From Adiantum capillus-veneris (Eukaryota; Streptophyta; Polypodiopsida; Polypodiales; Pteridaceae): a stretch of 64,000 nucleotides of DNA. Shown in pieces: positions 60,315-64,000 of this stretch (positions are counted from its first letter, which is position 1; every line of letters starts with the position of its first letter). Location of the stretch: NCBI GenBank assembly GCA_014529385.2, contig CM043952.1:53214119-53278118 (forward strand). The letters are read 5' to 3'. The notes beneath the pieces were generated by a model. The model searched no databases, was not told the origin of the DNA, and worked only from the letters and a program-made list of their open reading frames with translations. The position numbers and the translations under genes are program-made.

Positions 60315-61156
60315 CTAAAAAGCGGTCACCTCTGTCGGTCCCCACATGAAAGGAACTCCTTTTTGAGTCAGTAAATGCAAAGGTGAACCTATCTCTGCAA
60401 ACTTCCAAATGAACCGAAGATAATAAGAGCACAAGCCCAAAAAGCTTCGAACCTCGTGAACATTCTTTAAGTCAGGCCAATCGCGGATAGTCTCAATTTT
60501 GACTGAGTCCATCTGCACTCCTCCTCCTGAGACGATGTGCCCTAAGAAATGTATCTCCGGCAAGTAGAGCTCACTCTTTTTGGCATCAATAACCAATCTA
60601 TGCTTCTGCAATGCCTAAAAGATCTGTAGCAGATGATGTTTGTGCTCTGCTTCATTCTTGGATAAAACTATAATGTCGTCAAAGAAAGTGCCCACAAACG
60701 ATCGATGCTCTCGGCAAATCCTATCCATCATTCGAATAAATGTTGCTGGAGCATTTGTAAGTCCAAAAGGCATCACCAAATATTCATATAAACGAAAAGT
60801 TGTCCAAAAAGCTGTCTTGTAGACATTCCTCGGAGCAATTTGGATTTAATGATATCCACTTTTCAAATCAATTCTCCTGAAGCAAGAGAATCCCTGAAGT
60901 CTATCGAGAATATGATCGACCCTTGGGATAGGGAATTGGTTCTTCATGGTGATTTTATTAAGAGCTCTATAATCAATGCATATTCTCCAAGATCCGTCTT
61001 TCTTAGTACTAGCAAAACTGGAGAACAGTAAGGTGATGTGCTAGGTTGGATGAGACCTTTTTCTAAAAGTTCTTTTACTTGGTTTATTATTTCTTCATTC
61101 TGGGCTCGGCTAACTTGATACGGTGGCCGGTTCGGTGGTCTACCTCCAGGAATCAA
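60315..61156 (-). pseudogene. Chromovirus reverse transcriptase
   Basis: The N-terminal part (GGRPPNRPPYQVSRAQNEEI, LIQPSTSPYCSPVLLV) lies at 61156-60950. The active-site box F-F-D-D-I-I-V is at about 60680. The C-terminal part (KKSELYLPEIHFLGHIVSGG, VHEVRSFLGLCSYYLRFI) is at 60611-60315. At least two frameshifts or stops separate these segments. Confidence 0.88.
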
Positions 61157-61243
61157 ATCAATTGTATGGTCCTCAGGACGAGGTGAAGGTAACTCGCTTG
61201 GTAGGCCTTCAAAGAAGCAATCAGCCTATGTGTGCAGAAATTA

Positions 61244-61774
61244 TTATTGTTCGTTATCCAATTCAGACATATTGGATCGTTGTTCATCATTCAATTCTTG
61301 CAAGTAGATCGAGTTCATTAATTTGGAAATGGTTGAAGCTGATACAATAGGGACGGACTCGCCCTTCAATTTTACATCAAGCACAATTTTTTGGCCCTTC
61401 TCATTCAACAAAGTCGCTTTCTTAGCCCGATAATCAACCACGGTATTCTTCTTGTGGTACCAAGGGGTTCCTAGGAGGACGTCACATCCTTCCAAAGGCA
61501 TGATGTTAAAGTCCTTGTGCCCTAAATACCCCTAACAATGCAAACGAAGTTTGCCAATGACAAGTGTAATGGCAGCATCTTGTCCGGGTAGAACTGCCTC
61601 TGCATGTGGCCCCATTCTGTCGGGCGTAATTTCAAGTCGAGCCGCCAGTTCAGGTGAAATGAAGTTGGCCTTAGCTCCTCCATCAAAGAAGATGAGGGCT
61701 TCTTGATCCCGTACTTTGCCCCATGCGCGGTAAAGTTCTATGCTTTCGCCCATCTGATTCGGGTTGGTCCCCAT
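61244..61774 (-). pseudogene. Chromovirus retropepsin
   Basis: The active-site region reads LIFFDGGAKANFISPELAAR (61774-61532), with DGG in place of DSG. Downstream are CDVLLGTPWYHKKNTVVDY and a linker (61501-61244). A stop between the frames at about 61530 breaks the domain. Confidence 0.85.
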
Positions 61775-61908
61775 ACAATCGAGTACCCAGTCCTGCTTTC
61801 ATCTTTCCTTTTTTGTCATATTCTTCAGCTGCTCAGGAGCTCTCTAGCCTATCTTCTGATTTTCCTCGTTGTGCCTTTTTGGGGCACCTTGCAGGGATGT
61901 GTCCTTGT

Positions 61909-62281
61909 CATAGTTATCGAGGAACGCCACCCATAGGCAAGGAACGGCGAAAGGGCGTTCCGGGGGGGTACATGGCCCGGAACGGCCAAACGTTCCGCAA
62001 AGGCATTTGATACTGGAACAGCTCGGAGCGGCTAGGAATGGGCAGATTTTCAGATTTGGGTGATTTATCTTGTGACCCTTCCCCTTATTAAATGTCCCTT
62101 CCCCCACCCCTTACCTTCACAATGCACACAAGCTTTCAAGGGCCAAAGCTCAAGCTCTACCCTCTCACGTCTCAAACTCTCAAGCTCTAGCCTCTTTCAA
62201 GCTTTCAAGTCTAGACTCTACAAGGCTAAAAGCTCGCCCCGTTTCTCTCAAGCTCTCTCCCTCCTCTCTCAACTTTCAAGC

Positions 62282-62351
<70 letters not shown>

Positions 62352-62559
62352 TACACTCGTAAGGCTGAATGGTCTTCAAATCAAGTGTTTTGTGAGTGTT
62401 AGTCAAAGGACTCTGATACTACTACTATTCAATCAAACAGAGCTTAAAATTGCATTATTTGGGTGTTTTTACGTCTCCCGTTCTGCGTCATTCCCATTCC
62501 AGACCGCTCCCCGTTCCCTTGTTCCGCGAGGATCCCGTTCCGCGTTCCGGGTAACTGTG
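61909..62559. mobile_element. Short hAT-type element inside the gag zinc knuckle
   Basis: The ends are inverted: CATAGTTATCGAGGAACG on the left, and CACAGTTACCCGGAACG as the reverse complement of the right. They are flanked by 8-bp repeats GTCCTTGT (61901-61908) and GCCCTTGT (62560-62567), one mismatch. GGAACG/CGTTCC is repeated near both ends, as subterminal motifs of hAT elements often are. It is 651 bp, non-coding, and holds a 69-base C run. Without it, the flanking minus-strand frame is continuous (see the gag entry). Confidence 0.85.
62283..62351. repeat. C69 homopolymer
   Basis: About 69 consecutive C. Poly-proline frames across it are artefacts. Confidence 0.9.
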
Positions 62560-62567
62560 GCCCTTGT

Positions 62568-63140
62568 TCTCCGCAGTCAAAACACTTCCCCTCCTTAAGG
62601 TAGTCTAATCTCTATTCCTCGATCAATCGGGGTCGTGCATTTTGGGGTAAGTCAGGTTACCCGAATGCATAGCAAATCCTTGCTTCGTGTCCCATCAATT
62701 GTTGTATGGACTCAGCCTTCTGCTCAAGGCAGTAATCTCGAATCTCTTTGGGAAGTCCACAGCAAAACCACTCGATTAGTTGTTTAAAGGTGACCTTAAA
62801 AGGAGAGGCTGGTAGAAAAGCATCCCAAAATCTCTCACAACATCCAAAGTGTCAGCCTTGGTCATCTGAAGATGACTCCAAGAGGTAATACATCTCGTTC
62901 ATACACCTAAGTCAGCCAAGAGGAAATAAAGAGCCGTTTGAACTTTAACCATTTAGTTGAGGCCTCTTTCCTTAAGAGAAGAGTGGACCACCACATTCGT
63001 GTATTTCCTTTCAAGAATGATGTTGCCCTCCAGATTTTGAAGTGCTCCGAGTAGCGCCCTCCAGAGAATGCTATGTCAAATTGATGAATAAAGGCTAAAG
63101 CCTTGGGAGCATATGGAAACCCTAAAAGGGATTGTCACGT
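62568..63140 (-). pseudogene. Chromovirus gag with zinc knuckle split by hAT
   Basis: The minus strand reads FPYAPKALAFIHQFDIAFSG, then FKIWRATSFLKGNTRMWWST (Retrotrans_gag-type core), with frameshifts at about 62930 and beyond. Near 62596 the zinc knuckle begins as KCFDCGEQG and is cut by the hAT element. On the other side (61900 downwards) the frame resumes as HIPARCPKKAQR. Together they give the CX2CX4HX4C pattern with exactly one target-site copy counted, which places the insertion within the knuckle. Confidence 0.82.
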
Positions 63141-64000
63141 GCACATCTAACCGTATGTGTACGTGGACAAGCTACTTCATGACAAGGGTTCAATTCAGTT
63201 CAGTCGATCTAGAATAGGAAGTGATCTGGCACTTTTGTGAGTCTGTTCGCAGACCGTGTATGTTCACGCACTTGATTTAGATGCATATCCTCTCGTTGCA
63301 CAGAGCATGATCATCAGCATTACCATCAGAATCCATCAGGAGTATTTTCCAATGCACAGAACCTATTTTCCCTATTTTAGCCATTTTTCACTTATTATTT
63401 TTAAGTGACTTTTGTTGGGAACTAGGTAGGGCAATTGAACTAAGAAAGTAAAAAAGAAATCCTAGCGCTAGTGCAATCTGGCAGAAGAGGAAGGAGAGTA
63501 CAGACACCAAGTACAGCAGGCACTCTAGAGAACTTCTCAGCAAGATCCCCCCCAAGTAAACCCTAGCGTTTTGCAACACAGCAGACCTAGCATTTTTCCA
63601 TCAAGAACCAAGCCCAGCGTTTTTGCATTGTAGTAGCCTGGCGACAGCAGACAGATCAAGAAGCCTAGCGTTTTGTATTTGCTGGACAGCACAACATCTA
63701 GCGTTTTTGCATCAAAGCCCAAATTCAGCCCTAGCGTTTTTGGTTTGCAGATCAACCTCGGCCATTTGCAATTCCTTCGCGACAAGACTCAGCGTTTTCA
63801 GTTTTCAGCAATCAGATACCGCAATAGAAGTCCCAAACCTCGCAGATCTTACCTTCCCACCGCAGATCCTCGCCGCACGGTCAAATCCCGAGCAGTTTGC
63901 AGATTCAGCCCGGAAAACGCAGATTTCAGCATCTGCATTTTCAGCGCGTCGTCGTTGCATCGTCGCCATCGACATCGTCACCGACACAAAGTCAAAATTC
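63141..64000 (-). other. Chromovirus leader or gag N-terminal region with short repeats
   Basis: No clear domain. Between 63461 and 63800 the motif CTAGCGTTTTTGCAT or a close variant occurs about seven times at irregular 24-56 bp spacing. The expected 5' LTR is not found before the window ends. Confidence 0.4.

Larger units (their letters stand above)
57295..64000 (-). mobile_element. Ty3-gypsy chromovirus, 5' LTR outside the window
   Basis: On the minus strand the order is gag with split zinc knuckle, protease, RT, RNase H, integrase, chromodomain, polypurine tract (AAGAGGGGGGTA, ending at 57905) and 3' LTR (57904-57295). RT before integrase plus a C-terminal chromodomain places it among the chromoviruses, which are usually targeted to heterochromatin. 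A candidate 5-bp target copy AGTTA lies at 57290-57294; its partner would be beyond the right edge. Stops and frameshifts in most domains and a hAT insertion in gag show that it is inactive. Confidence 0.88.

Noticed and set aside
62060-62362. Poly-proline open frame
   Set aside because: Produced by the C69 run inside the 651-bp hAT-type element.

Overview
This is a stretch of nuclear DNA from a land plant. The evidence is spliced genes with GT-AG introns, a plastid Clp protease subunit (CLPR1), a plant-only DUF4408/DUF761 gene, and plant-type Ty1-copia, Ty3-gypsy chromovirus and hAT elements with tRNA-Met primer sites. The very high load of nested retroelements, long (CT)n/(GA)n tracts and unfamiliar repeat families suggests a large, repeat-rich genome. 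The gag and transposase relics remind me most of fern genomes, but that is an inference from memory and has not been tested.

Left end, 1-5.4 kb: a gene island. An FCP1/NIF-like HAD-phosphatase gene (two exons visible, open at the window edge, plus strand) converges on a two-exon gene of unknown function (minus strand). A single-exon DUF4408/DUF761 membrane protein gene follows. From 5.4 to 9.2 kb there is only decayed repeat DNA.

9.2-25.3 kb: a stack of insertions. The oldest layer is a degenerate minus-strand gag-type retroelement. It was split by a 3.6-kb hAT-type DNA transposon (11327-14940, perfect 8-bp target duplication), and an LTR element (15945-19919, 5-bp target duplication, pol deleted) inserted just upstream of its gag. 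A further retroelement relic with a retropepsin region lies at 24-25.26 kb.

25.3-30.0 kb: a minus-strand Ty1-copia element with all pol domains but many lesions, followed by a second LTR of the same family with its primer site.

30-41 kb: transposase-like relics, degenerate 10-bp arrays in both orientations, a ~156-bp tandem repeat, and a gene-fragment inverted repeat. 41330-47056 is a non-autonomous LTR element with matching LTRs and target duplications. Just beyond it is a histone H3-like pseudogene.

50.0-55.6 kb: eight exons of CLPR1 on the minus strand. They encode everything after the expected transit peptide; the first exon or exons were not found. One intron is 4 kb long and full of repeats.

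56.7-64 kb: a plus-strand LTR broken by a minus-strand chromovirus (gag, protease, RT, RNase H, integrase, chromodomain, 3' LTR). The gag zinc knuckle of this chromovirus is itself split by a 651-bp hAT-type element.

I saw no rRNA, tRNA or CRISPR. The host genes are unrelated single loci; the rest of the window is best read as a history of transposition.
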